NCBI GenBank assembly: GCA_964621345.1
Contig: CAZUON010000014.1
Coordinates: 1 to 64,000 of the forward strand
DNA length: 64,000 nt
DNA from: Glaciecola sp964621345
GTDB taxonomy: Bacteria; Pseudomonadota; Gammaproteobacteria; Enterobacterales; Alteromonadaceae
Direction of reading: 5' to 3'
The position numbers and the translations under genes were made by a program. Of this stretch, positions 25,643 through 34,588 are shown piece after piece. The notes beneath the pieces are model-generated. The model was given only the letters and a program-made list of their open reading frames with translations. It was not told where the DNA came from and ran no database searches. The stretch's first letter is position 1, and every line of letters starts with the position of its first letter.

Positions 25643-26791
25643 CTATTGTTTTGCTTGTTTGATGAGATCAATAAAATGGTCAAAGAGCGCGGCAGCATCC
25701 TGCGGGCCGGGGCTAGCTTCTGGGTGCCCTTGAAAGCTAAATGCGGGCCTATCAGTGAGCTCTATCCCTTGCAGCGACTTGTCGAACAACGACACATGGG
25801 TCACTTTCACGTTCGCCGGCAAGCTAGCTTCATTTACTGCAAAACCGTGGTTTTGAGAAGTGATCATAACGCGCTGACTCTGAATATCTTGTACCGGATG
25901 GTTAGCACCATGATGCCCAAACTTCATTTTTTCAGTTTGTGCGCCGCTAGCAATGGCTAATATCTGATGACCTAAACAAATACCAAACACAGGAATCTGT
26001 TTTTCTAGGAAGGTTTTGGTTGCACCAATCGCATAATCACAGGGTTCTGGGTCGCCCGGGCCGTTCGACAAAAAGATCCCATCAGGGTTTAATGCCAATA
26101 CATCTTCTGCACTTGTTTGTGCAGGCACAACAGTTAAGCGGCAACCTCTTTCCACTAACATGCGCAATATGTTCTTTTTCGCCCCAAAGTCATAGGCAAC
26201 GACATGATAGGGTAAATCTGAGCAGTTTGTTGCATAGCCGCTGCCCAAAGACCATACGCTATCGTTCCAAGAAGATGTTTGCTCGCACGTTACTACTTTA
26301 GCGAGATCCATACCTTTAAGCCCAGGGAAAGCGTTAGCTTGAGATAAGGCTTCGTCTATTGCTGCATCAACGCTTTGCTCAGCATTGAGAGTCATAATAC
26401 AACCGCTTTGCGCACCTTTCTCACGCAACACACGAGTTAATCGGCGTGTGTCAATGTCTGCAATACCAATAACATTGTTTTGGGCAAGGTAGTCACTTAA
26501 AGAAAGTGTATTTCTAAAATTGCTAGCAATTAATGGAAGGTCTCTAATGACTAAACCTGTGGCCCATACTTTGTCTGACTCGACATCTTCAGGGTTAGTA
26601 CCTGTATTGCCAATGTGAGGATAAGTTAAGGTAACAATTTGTTGTGCGTAAGATGGGTCGGTAAGAATTTCTTGATAGCCGGTCATGGAAGTGTTGAAAA
26701 CTACTTCCCCAACGCTGCTACCTTGAGCGCCAATGGCGGTTCCTTTGAATACTGAACCGTCGGCTAATACAAGCAGGGCAGAAACAGACAA
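25643..26791 (-). CDS. carA: carbamoyl-phosphate synthase small chain
   Basis: Glutamine amidotransferase subunit that feeds ammonia to CarB. The 382 residues comprise an N-terminal CPSase domain (STSMTGYQEILTDPSY) and a class I amidotransferase domain with nucleophile motif PVFGICLGHQ and the catalytic GHPEASPG. The start is TTG 26791 with AGGAG six bases upstream. A promoter is seen 225 bases upstream, giving a long leader. The order dapB-carA-carB is usual for gammaproteobacteria. Confidence 0.98.
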   Translation of the reverse strand: MSVSALLVLADGSVFKGTAIGAQGSSVGEVVFNTSMTGYQEILTDPSYAQQIVTLTYPHIGNTGTNPEDVESDKVWATGLVIRDLPLIASNFRNTLSLSDYLAQNNVIGIADIDTRRLTRVLREKGAQSGCIMTLNAEQSVDAAIDEALSQANAFPGLKGMDLAKVVTCEQTSSWNDSVWSLGSGYATNCSDLPYHVVAYDFGAKKNILRMLVERGCRLTVVPAQTSAEDVLALNPDGIFLSNGPGDPEPCDYAIGATKTFLEKQIPVFGICLGHQILAIASGAQTEKMKFGHHGANHPVQDIQSQRVMITSQNHGFAVNEASLPANVKVTHVSLFDKSLQGIELTDRPAFSFQGHPEASPGPQDAAALFDHFIDLIKQAKQ

Positions 26792-27009
26792 GTCAAACTC
26801 CTATTAAAATAGAGATAACTAAGGAAAATGTTGATAGATTCAACAATTCCTACATTGATGCGTTATTTCTACAAAAACAACGCATGATGTCTCTGCCAAA
26901 AACCCTAAGGTAGAATCGCCCTTGTACCGCGTTACGCCATAAAAAATGCGGCTATAGAACGCTACCAAAAATGCTAAATCCAATTAAAATTACTGATTTT
27001 TGGCAAATT
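26792..27009 (-). promoter_or_regulatory. structured leader of carAB mRNA
   Basis: About 218 bases between the inferred transcript start and carA. Complementary segments are nested: TGCCAAAAA (at 27005-26997) with TTTTTGGCA (26902-26894); inside it GGTAG (26966-26962) with CTACC (26913-26909) and CCGC with GCGG. Two local hairpins follow, ATGCGTT/AACGCAT and TGTTGA/TCAACA, the latter followed by TTTTCC. No leader peptide was found. A role in pyrimidine or arginine control is inferred from the operon only. Confidence 0.4.
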
Positions 27010-27015
27010 CTGCGC

Positions 27016-27044
27016 ATTATATACAAGAATGCTAACAGCGTCTA
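27016..27044 (-). promoter_or_regulatory. sigma-70 promoter of carAB
   Basis: On the minus strand, TAGACG (27044-27039) and TATAAT (27021-27016) are separated by exactly 17 bases. The -10 is perfect and the -35 matches TTGACA at four of six positions. It lies between dapB and carA. Confidence 0.65.
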
Positions 27045-27120
27045 ATGGTTTTTAAATTAATCACTAAACTTATAAAAATAACGCTTTCCTTTTAAAAATG
27101 AGGTTTAAGTATCAAATTAA

Positions 27121-27924
27121 TCAATTTAATCCAAGAACATTTTGCATTGAGTAGAGACCAGCTTCTTTTCCTTTTAACCAAGTTGCGGCCGTTAATGCAC
27201 CATTTGCAAAGGTAAGTCTGCTCGAAGCTTTATGTGTAATTTCGATGCGTTCTCCAAGACTGGCAAAAATCGCGGTGTGCTCACCCACAATATCGCCTGC
27301 GCGCACTGTGGCAAAACCAATCGTATCTCTTCGGCGTTCGCCTGTTACGCCTTCCCTGCCATATACCGCACACTGAGTTAAATCTCTGTTTAAGGTGTCG
27401 GCAATGACATTCCCAATTGCCATTGCAGTGCCTGAGGGCGCGTCCTGTTTAAATCGATGGTGGGCTTCAATTATTTCAATATCGGATTGTTCACCCATAA
27501 TATTGGCGGTTTGCTTTACTAAATTAAGCATGACATTTACGCCAACACTATAATTTGCCGCAAATACAATAGGAATGTGTTTTGCAGCTTGGTCTATCAT
27601 GTCTAATTGGGCGGGCAATAAACCGGTGGTGCCAATGACCATAGGCGTTTTACACTTTATGGCTAACCCTAAATTGTCTGCTAAGGCATCTGGTAAGGTA
27701 AAGTCAATTAGAACGTCTGCGTGACTGAGCAAACTCTCTTCAATAGCACTTATTTTTATGTATTGCTTAGCAATTCCAGCCAACTCTCCGGCGTCCATGC
27801 CAACAAAGGCAGACTCAGCACGCACACTGGCAAAGCCTAAAGCAACCTTGGCATGTTGATAGGCTGCATCAATTAATACTCGGCCCATGCGGCCATTAGC
27901 GCCTAACACTCCGACTTTTGTCAT
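27121..27924 (-). CDS. dapB: 4-hydroxy-tetrahydrodipicolinate reductase
   Basis: NAD(P)H-dependent reductase of the lysine/diaminopimelate pathway. The 267 residues show the nucleotide-binding GVLGANGRMGR at the N-terminus, VLIDFTLPDA, the GTTGL segment, and the substrate motif EAHHRFKQDAPSGTA with catalytic His and Lys. Length and order match the family. It is upstream of carA but carAB has its own promoter in the 330-base gap. Confidence 0.97.
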   Translation of the reverse strand: MTKVGVLGANGRMGRVLIDAAYQHAKVALGFASVRAESAFVGMDAGELAGIAKQYIKISAIEESLLSHADVLIDFTLPDALADNLGLAIKCKTPMVIGTTGLLPAQLDMIDQAAKHIPIVFAANYSVGVNVMLNLVKQTANIMGEQSDIEIIEAHHRFKQDAPSGTAMAIGNVIADTLNRDLTQCAVYGREGVTGERRRDTIGFATVRAGDIVGEHTAIFASLGERIEITHKASSRLTFANGALTAATWLKGKEAGLYSMQNVLGLN

Positions 27925-28077
27925 TTTTTTATCTCTTTTATGCTACGTTTGCGACTATGCTATCAAATAAATGGCATGAAATTTACTAATACTTCAACAC
28001 ATGTTTTGACGAAGTGAGTAAAATTGTTAACACTCATACTAATTTAAACGCAATTTCATTTTTAAGGCATGCAACAC

Positions 28078-28761
28078 ATGGCAAAAGTAAAGGTATGGGA
28101 TCTGCCCACCCGTTTATTTCATTGGAGCTTGGTCGGTGTATTCGTTTTTCAGTTTGTCACCGGCGATATACTCGACGATGCCATGCAACTACATTTTTAT
28201 GGCGGCTATGTAGCCCTTGCTTTACTGTTTTTCCGGATCATTTGGGGCTTTATCGGAAGCTATCACGCACGATTTTCAAGTTTTGTATACTCACCCGTTA
28301 CTGCAATTAACTATGCGATGGGGCGCAGCCAAACACAAGTCTACCTTGGTCACAATCCTCTTGGGGGCTACTCGGTATTAGCGATTTTAGCAGTCATGCT
28401 TACCCAATCGATTAGTGGTTTATTTATGACCGACGATATATTCATGGAGGGCCCTTATTATGGGGCGTTTTCGGGAAGTGTTGACGATATTATGAATTAT
28501 CTACACCACAATGCGATTACCGTGATGTGGGTGTTAATCGCATTGCATCTTTGCGCCATTGCCTATTACAGCTTTAAAAAGAAGCAAGCTCTAGTGCCCG
28601 CTATGTTCCATGGAAAAAAAGCATCCACAACAGAAATAAACGAAATGGTCACCACGCCTTGGTTACGTTTTATATTAGGCGCAGTGATATCTGGGCTTTC
28701 GGTGTATTTAATTGTGGTGGTGTTTGCACCTACTCCAGAGGTGGGTCTATATGATTATTAA
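28078..28761 (+). CDS. cytochrome b561-family membrane protein
   Basis: Di-heme membrane cytochrome of the b561/NiFe-hydrogenase b-subunit type (COG3658), probably passing electrons between quinone and a periplasmic c-type partner. The 227 residues have four or five membrane helices and candidate heme histidines in LFHWSL, HFYGGY, YLHHN and ALHLCA. An upstream ATG (28069) is in frame, but AAGG is correctly spaced only for ATG 28078 (MAKVKVWDLPTRLFHW). The stop overlaps, tail to tail by four bases, the convergent alcohol dehydrogenase gene. A cytochrome c' lies 1 kb away. Confidence 0.85.
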   Translation: MAKVKVWDLPTRLFHWSLVGVFVFQFVTGDILDDAMQLHFYGGYVALALLFFRIIWGFIGSYHARFSSFVYSPVTAINYAMGRSQTQVYLGHNPLGGYSVLAILAVMLTQSISGLFMTDDIFMEGPYYGAFSGSVDDIMNYLHHNAITVMWVLIALHLCAIAYYSFKKKQALVPAMFHGKKASTTEINEMVTTPWLRFILGAVISGLSVYLIVVVFAPTPEVGLYDY

Positions 28762-29765
28762 AAGTCTGCCTGCAACACTACTCGGTAGCGAGCATCACCT
28801 CTGTCTAAATGTTCAATGGCCTCATTGATTTGACTCATATCATACATTTCAACCATGGGCCGAATGTTATGACGCGCTGAAAACTCTAGCATTTTCGCAA
28901 TCGTCGCGGGGCTTCCAACCGGTGAGCCTGACACCGACTTTTGTCCTGACATTAAGGCAAAGACACCAATATCTAAAGGCTCTAAAGATGCGCCTACAAA
29001 GTGCAAGCGACCTTTCGGTTTTAAGGTACCAAGGTATAAATTCCAATCCAGTTTTACATTCACCGTTGAAATAATAAAATCAAACTGCGCAGCAGCCTGC
29101 TCAATTTCTTTTTCATCGCGAGAATTTATTACATGGTGCGCACCGAGCTGTTTTGCCTCATTTGCCTTGCTCTCACTTGAAGTAAACGCTGTGACTTCAC
29201 AGCCCCAAGCATTGAGGAACTGCAAGCCTAAATGACCCAAACCACCAATACCGATGACCGCTACCTTGTCGGTAGGTTTAATATCGTACTGAACCAGTGG
29301 GTTAAAAACAGTAATCCCACCACAAAACAAGGGACCCGCAGATTTCATATCAAGACCGGCAGGTAATTCAACTACCGACTTTTCATTTGCTTGCACATAT
29401 TCGGCAAACCCTCCATGGCGACCGGCTATAGTCGGCTGCGCTGAACCACACAAATTATGGTCGCCTGAATCACAGCTATAACAAGCCTCACAATAATCAG
29501 CATGCCACCCAAGTCCAACAATTTGCCCGACTCGTTTGCTAGAAACGTCTGCACCGACCTCAACAATCTCACCCACCACCTCATGACCGGCAACAAGTGG
29601 ATATCGAGAAAAACCCCATTCGTTATTAATCATGGACAGATCAGAATGGCATACACCACAGAATGCTACTTTTATTTTAACTTGATTGACGCCAAGCTCG
29701 GGTAAGTCAACGTCAATTAACTCAAGCTTGCCACCGGCTTTTGCAGCTGCATAGGCTTTGGTCAT
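28758..29765 (-). CDS. zinc-dependent NADP-type alcohol dehydrogenase (YahK/CAD-like)
   Basis: Medium-chain dehydrogenase/reductase, likely reducing aldehydes with NADPH. Catalytic zinc site CGVCHSD and GHE (in LVAGHEVVGE); structural zinc cysteines in CEACYSCDSGDHNLC; Rossmann motif GIGGLGHLGLQFL. The 335 residues fit the YahK/cinnamyl alcohol dehydrogenase group. The longest frame begins at GTG 29771, but ATG 29765 is better spaced from GGAG. The substrate is not evident. It sits between two respiratory cytochrome genes without obvious functional link. Confidence 0.9.
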   Translation of the reverse strand: MTKAYAAAKAGGKLELIDVDLPELGVNQVKIKVAFCGVCHSDLSMINNEWGFSRYPLVAGHEVVGEIVEVGADVSSKRVGQIVGLGWHADYCEACYSCDSGDHNLCGSAQPTIAGRHGGFAEYVQANEKSVVELPAGLDMKSAGPLFCGGITVFNPLVQYDIKPTDKVAVIGIGGLGHLGLQFLNAWGCEVTAFTSSESKANEAKQLGAHHVINSRDEKEIEQAAAQFDFIISTVNVKLDWNLYLGTLKPKGRLHFVGASLEPLDIGVFALMSGQKSVSGSPVGSPATIAKMLEFSARHNIRPMVEMYDMSQINEAIEHLDRGDARYRVVLQADF

Positions 29766-29799
29766 ACTCACGCTCTCCTGAATGCTTTAATTAGGCCTG

Positions 29800-30279
29800 T
29801 TAGTCTTTTTTATAATCATCGTGGCAAGCTTTACAGGTTGCTCCAAGCGCACCAATCATTTTTCGATACTCATCGGTATTTCCTGCTTCGGCCACAGCTT
29901 GCACAGCAATTGCAGCTTCTACCATATTGGTCGACTTTTGATTAAAGTCCGCCATATTTTCCCAAATCTCGTCTTTTGCTCCAGTTTCTACATCGAATGC
30001 TCGAGTATCTGCTGCAAAATAATCTTCCATCATCAGCCCTAACTGCTCTATTCGCTGACCATTTTTCATCATCACTTGCGCATCGTATGGAATATTCCCT
30101 TTTGCCATAGCGCCTAATGGCCCCATATTACTGCGAACCAGTTGCAATAATGCTTGGCGAAATTGCACAGTAGTTTTTGCTTGTTTTTCAGACTCAACCG
30201 TTTGTGACATCGCCTGAGTACTCACAAATAATGCGGTTAAAACAGACAGCGTGGTAAGAGCGGAGATTAGCTTTTTCAT
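29800..30279 (-). CDS. cytochrome c' (class II c-type cytochrome)
   Basis: Periplasmic four-helix cytochrome, linked in other bacteria to nitric oxide binding. The 159 residues start with a signal peptide (MKKLISALTTLSVLTALFVS, cleavage near AMSQ) and end with the class II heme motif CKACHDDYKKD near the C-terminus, which is diagnostic. AAGGAAAG precedes the ATG. It is just upstream of the alcohol dehydrogenase gene on the same strand (34-base gap), so the two may be cotranscribed. Confidence 0.92.
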   Translation of the reverse strand: MKKLISALTTLSVLTALFVSTQAMSQTVESEKQAKTTVQFRQALLQLVRSNMGPLGAMAKGNIPYDAQVMMKNGQRIEQLGLMMEDYFAADTRAFDVETGAKDEIWENMADFNQKSTNMVEAAIAVQAVAEAGNTDEYRKMIGALGATCKACHDDYKKD

Positions 30280-30445
30280 GTTCTTTCCTTAAGTGGTTTA
30301 TAAAACAAATGTGTATGTTTTAAGTTCGTATTTTTACTTTTATGATATTCGAACCTTTGTTACTACGTGCACCAAGTCAACTGGATTAAATTTAATAAGC
30401 ATAAACTCCGTTGATTTAGTGCATCTACTTCAGATACATTCAAGG

Positions 30446-31717
30446 TTATTGCTTGTAAATGACACCATCTTTCATCACAAAGGTCACATTTTCCAATAAC
30501 GCGACATTCTCTAGAGGGTTACCTTCCACAGCGATTATATCGGCCATAAAACCTTCTTTTATTTGGCCCAAACTGCTCTGCTGTTTGAGCATTTTGGCGC
30601 TGTTGATTGTGGCAGCTTGGATAGACTGCAGTGGCGTCATACCAAATTGCACCATACGCGAAAATTGCTTGCCGTTATCACCGTGTGGATAAATCGCTGC
30701 GTCTGAACCAAATACCATATTTGCACCGGCTTTAACCGCCTGTCTAAAACTTTCACGTTGCGCCTTTGATACCAATTTTTCTTTGTTAATGTTTTCCTCA
30801 GGAACACCGTTTGCTTCGCCAAAAGCTAGCGTATATTCAGTATTGTAGATATCACAAGACAAGTAAGTACCAAATTCCAGTGCAAGCTCTATTGCCTCTT
30901 CGTCCATAAAGCTGCAATGCTCAATTGAGTCAATACCGGCTCGAATAGCCGCTTTTATGCCACTTGTACCATGAGCATGAGCGGCGGCAATCAACCCGCG
31001 CATATGTGCCTCTTCAACGGCTGCTCTTATTTCGTCTTCAGTTAATTGCTGAATGCCAACCTTGGTACCTTTAGAAAAAACACCGCCTGTTGCGCAAACC
31101 TTTATTGTATTGGCACCATACTTAATATTTTCACGCACTTTTTCGCGCACTGCCCATGGGCCATCAGCTACACCTTTCGATTTGCTATTGGCCTCTGGCG
31201 GCGAGAAGTTGTCATCACAATGACCACCAGTTACGCCAATAGAGTGCCCTGCGGCCCAAATCCGGGGCCCTGCAACCTCACCTGCGTTTATACCATCTCT
31301 TAGCGCAATAACTGAGTAGCCTGTTGCCCCTAAATTGCGCACAGTGGTAAATCCAGCCATAAGCGTCTTGTTCGCATTTTTTACCGCTTTAACTGTCTGC
31401 CTTGGTATCGAATTGCCGCGAGACGCTAAAAAATTTTCTTCTGCATCCCCTGTTAGGTGGACATGCATATCCATGACACCAGGAAGTAGTGTTTGCCCTT
31501 TTAAATCAACAATTAGCGTGTCTTTATCACTATCGATTTCGCCTTGTTTAGCGATTTCAATAATTTGATTATTATCGATAAGTACCGATACGTTTTGCAT
31601 TAACCTGCCATTGGTAACATCGAGCATCGCATCAGCATTAATAAGTGTGTGTTGTCCGTAACTCGGTGCCGCTAGCAAAGAAAGAAAGGCGGCTAGAATG
31701 GGGATAAAACGTTTCAT
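30446..31717 (-). CDS. exported metal-dependent amidohydrolase (imidazolonepropionase/prolidase-like)
   Basis: Periplasmic hydrolase of the amidohydrolase superfamily, in the group often annotated as Xaa-Pro dipeptidase or imidazolonepropionase-like. An N-terminal signal peptide (cleavage near SYGQ, about 21) is followed by metal ligands His85 and His87 in MDMHVHL, the likely carboxylated Lys in NTIKVCATGG, His in AHAHG and EHCSF, and Asp in GSDAAIYPHGDN. All expected ligands are present, so it should be active. The substrate (dipeptide, lactone or organophosphate-like) cannot be told. The 423-residue length is typical. Confidence 0.88.
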   Translation of the reverse strand: MKRFIPILAAFLSLLAAPSYGQHTLINADAMLDVTNGRLMQNVSVLIDNNQIIEIAKQGEIDSDKDTLIVDLKGQTLLPGVMDMHVHLTGDAEENFLASRGNSIPRQTVKAVKNANKTLMAGFTTVRNLGATGYSVIALRDGINAGEVAGPRIWAAGHSIGVTGGHCDDNFSPPEANSKSKGVADGPWAVREKVRENIKYGANTIKVCATGGVFSKGTKVGIQQLTEDEIRAAVEEAHMRGLIAAAHAHGTSGIKAAIRAGIDSIEHCSFMDEEAIELALEFGTYLSCDIYNTEYTLAFGEANGVPEENINKEKLVSKAQRESFRQAVKAGANMVFGSDAAIYPHGDNGKQFSRMVQFGMTPLQSIQAATINSAKMLKQQSSLGQIKEGFMADIIAVEGNPLENVALLENVTFVMKDGVIYKQ

Positions 31718-31798
31718 AAATATGTTCTCTTATTATTATAGTGTAATAAGAGTAGCGCTTAGCTATGAAATGATCTAGTTTCTACTGACGATATAACA

Positions 31799-31834
31799 AA
31801 AAAGGCAGGTTAAACTTTAGCTTAGCCTGCCCTT
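31799..31834 (-). terminator. terminator after mipA-like gene
   Basis: On the minus strand a GGCAGGCTAA-type arm pairs with TTAACCTGCC across a short loop (one bulge) and is followed by a run of six T. It lies about 30 bases after the stop of the MipA/OmpV gene. Confidence 0.75.
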
Positions 31835-31862
31835 TGAACGCTGATTGGTGGTGAGCTTTGAG

Positions 31863-32603
31863 CTAAAACTGATAGGTCACGCTTAAAAACCCGTCTAAGG
31901 TATTACTCCCGTCCACAATTGGACTGTCTCTTACATCATCGGCAAGATTTAGCCAACGTGATTGAGCGGTTATTTGCCAATTTTCTGCAAAACGGTAAAA
32001 GCCCCCTAAACGCAAGCCTGCCTGCCATACCGCACCGACTTCATATTCTTCAAAGATAGAGTTATTGGCCTCACTTTGAGAAACTCCAAAATAATAATCT
32101 GCGTATTTATCGCTTAAATACTCTACCTGAACGCCACCTGTAATGACCCAACTGCGGTCTTGAGCGTTACCCAGAACACGCTGAAAGTTCAATGCCCCTC
32201 TCTGTCCGTTGTGCTTACTACTTACATCGTTTTGTATAACCGCGGAAAACTCGCCAATAGGCGTTGGATATATATAGCGAAAGCCTGCTAGAAAGCTTAA
32301 AGATCTTCGTTCAATCCCCTCTAGCTCATCTGTTTCATCGATATCAAGCGCGTTTGGAGCCAAATCGACACTCACTCGCAAACTCGGCTCATTGCGCTTA
32401 AGGCCGGTAAGTTTATATTGAAGTGCAGGACCTCGCCAAATAAGGCGTTCTCCCTCGTACGCCACAATAGGAACCACTATCGACTCACTGCTCAAGCCTT
32501 TATATGGTGTTGAGCTTGCTATTGTGGCTACGCCTGCAGACCACTGCGCGTGAGCTGCCGCAGAGAAAAGTGCAGTCGCGATAAAAAGAGATTTTAATTT
32601 CAT
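31863..32603 (-). CDS. MipA/OmpV family outer-membrane protein
   Basis: Outer-membrane beta-barrel of the MltA-interacting protein family. Signal peptide MKLKSLFIATALFSAAAHA (19 residues). The mature protein begins QWSAGVATIASSTPYKG with the family's VPIVAYEGERLIWRGPALQY region. Alternating aromatic strands run throughout, and the chain ends in YQF, a C-terminal aromatic suited to BAM recognition. The 246 residues match the family. A role as a scaffold for murein enzymes is known for MipA only; here it is inferred by family. Confidence 0.9.
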   Translation of the reverse strand: MKLKSLFIATALFSAAAHAQWSAGVATIASSTPYKGLSSESIVVPIVAYEGERLIWRGPALQYKLTGLKRNEPSLRVSVDLAPNALDIDETDELEGIERRSLSFLAGFRYIYPTPIGEFSAVIQNDVSSKHNGQRGALNFQRVLGNAQDRSWVITGGVQVEYLSDKYADYYFGVSQSEANNSIFEEYEVGAVWQAGLRLGGFYRFAENWQITAQSRWLNLADDVRDSPIVDGSNTLDGFLSVTYQF

Positions 32604-32763
32604 TGCCTTACCATATTGTTGGTGTTGTCAGTATGATAGTAGTTACGCTCAAGGCACAATCTGGATTGATTATTACAAAGGTTTAAGACTGCTGATAAAC
32701 ACAATGTTAAGAGCTTCGCATATCAGCATCATCGTATTTAACGCCCCCCCCTTCATTAAAGAC

Positions 32764-32799
32764 AAAAAAAAGTGGCCATAATAATCTAATGGCCACTTT
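32764..32799 (-). terminator. terminator after the DUF4397 lipoprotein gene
   Basis: Perfect 11-base stem AAAGTGGCCAT / ATGGCCACTTT; on the minus strand it is followed by a run of eight T. It lies about 40 bases after the stop. Confidence 0.92.
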
Positions 32800-32835
32800 A
32801 AATGCTTGAATGAGTATTAGGTGCTATTTTCGCAC

Positions 32836-34212
32836 TTAAAAATCGTCAGCAAGAATCAATTGAGGACCTGCGCCAGGTGCATCGCCGTCTACTGCAATGG
32901 CAGTGTAGATTTTACCTGCTTCAAGGCTAAGTACCGGTGTTTCAATAGCAGCTGTCATGGTACCTGTTGGTGTAACCGTCACTACATAATCACCCGCGTT
33001 TAACTGAACATAACCTGTCTCTACTAATACACCTGAATCGTAAGGAACAGCAGTAAATGCTGGTGTTGCGCCAGCAATATTACCGTCAGCAGTAACATAG
33101 ATGTCTACCGGGCCAGTTGCTTGTGAAGCATGGAATATTCGCACTTGTGCTGCGGTTGCAAGACGACGTCCATCATCAACAATCAGGTCAAGGTCGGCCA
33201 TAGCTAGTGTGTTGTTTGCAAGCGCAGTATATCGCACGCCCGAAGTCAGAGAGATAGCTGCATCATTTATCGCTACGATACTGTTGTCTGCATCTGCTTT
33301 TACATCAATAAGGTAATCACCGCCCATAACGTCAATGTATGGTGTTACGCCTTTAAACGGAGCACCGTCAAACAACAACAGCTCATCTTCTCCAAGGTCA
33401 GCGAAAATATCTACGGCAGGCGCATCAGCAATGCCATGGATTGCACGAATTTCAGCAGTGGTATTGATATCAGACAACACGAAAGACGCAGAACCGTCAG
33501 CGACTAAAAGATTGATTGGCGCATCGCCTGCACCTGTGTTTTCAGTCGCTGTAATGAATAAATCTGAACCTGCTGCTAAGTCTAAAGGACCAGAATCAAA
33601 CACGACTGTTGTGGTACCTGCTACCGCAACACGAATTTGATACGTTGCAGCCGGTACTTCCACTTGGCCCGTGAAGTCCATAAAAGACAGCGTCGCTAAT
33701 GGTTGCTCTGAACCTAAATCTGTATCAGGTGCAGTAACATAAACGTCTACTGTTGGTGCATCTGGTGCGCCGTGTACAACTTGTGCTCTAATATTTCCAG
33801 ACCCTACTTCATCTTCATCGTTAACCACTAACAAAGCGCTGATATCAGCAGTATCACCTACGGCTAGAACGGTATACTCTTTATCGTTTTCAAGCGTTGC
33901 TGGTAGGTCAATTACCGTAACGGTATCACCACCAGGTAAAATTGCTTCTACTTCAAAATTAAAAGGACCAGTTCGAAAAAATGCTAAACCTGAGGCCGTT
34001 TCATAGGCCAAATCTTCTAAACCAGTAATAACACTGCCACTTGATAGAATATTAACATTAGGTGCATCTGGTGAAGCGTGTACGATGCGCACTGCGGCAT
34101 TATCAACCGGCTGTTCCGGAACTTCCGTCTCGTTATTATTATCGCTGTCGAAGCATGCCGTTAAGGCGAAGACGCTTGCGAGAGTGATGATTGTTGTTTT
34201 TATGTTTTTCAT
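32836..34212 (-). CDS. DUF4397 repeat lipoprotein
   Basis: Surface or periplasmic lipoprotein of unknown function. The lipobox LTAC (Cys about residue 20) is followed by a Asn/Glu/Asp linker. Then come four tandem beta-rich repeats, each opening with the DUF4397 motif: AAVRIVHASPDAPNVNI, IRAQVVHGAPDAPTVDVYV, EIRAIHGIADAPAVDIF and AQVRIFHASQATGPVDIYV, spaced about 95-120 residues. The longest frame begins at GTG 34218; ATG 34212 is chosen for better spacing from GAGA. The product is acidic and has a clear terminator. Confidence 0.88.
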   Translation of the reverse strand: MKNIKTTIITLASVFALTACFDSDNNNETEVPEQPVDNAAVRIVHASPDAPNVNILSSGSVITGLEDLAYETASGLAFFRTGPFNFEVEAILPGGDTVTVIDLPATLENDKEYTVLAVGDTADISALLVVNDEDEVGSGNIRAQVVHGAPDAPTVDVYVTAPDTDLGSEQPLATLSFMDFTGQVEVPAATYQIRVAVAGTTTVVFDSGPLDLAAGSDLFITATENTGAGDAPINLLVADGSASFVLSDINTTAEIRAIHGIADAPAVDIFADLGEDELLLFDGAPFKGVTPYIDVMGGDYLIDVKADADNSIVAINDAAISLTSGVRYTALANNTLAMADLDLIVDDGRRLATAAQVRIFHASQATGPVDIYVTADGNIAGATPAFTAVPYDSGVLVETGYVQLNAGDYVVTVTPTGTMTAAIETPVLSLEAGKIYTAIAVDGDAPGAGPQLILADDF

Positions 34213-34485
34213 AGTCACGTTCTCTGTTGTGTTGGAAAGTTAGTTAAGATGTTTAGTGAGAATAGTTACAACATGGCTCGGTAAGTGGTTTAATTGAAAT
34301 GTTAAATAAACGATTAAATTTAGTTAACGTTTGTCACATAAATGCCAGTAAGTGACGTGCTTATTATGATGCATGTGTTGTGACACTGGGGTTTACATGC
34401 TGTGCCTGAGTCTGGCTGATAAAACTTAGAGTAACTAAATGAAAACACATTATTGCTTGATTTAATGGTCAGAGAGATTGGCGCA

Positions 34486-34515
34486 ATAAAAAACGGATAC
34501 CCACACAGGTATCCG
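34486..34515 (-). terminator. terminator of the grpE-dnaK-dnaJ cluster
   Basis: Stem CGGATACC / GGTATCCG with a 6-base loop; on the minus strand it ends in a run of six T, about 75 bases after the dnaJ stop. The wider 34213-34588 gap otherwise holds only AT-rich upstream DNA of the DUF4397 gene. Confidence 0.9.
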
Positions 34516-34588
34516 CTTTAATCATTATTGACCGCTAAAAGCCTCGAAGCTTCAAGACACGGCCTTATTGAAGATCTTTGTGTAAATA

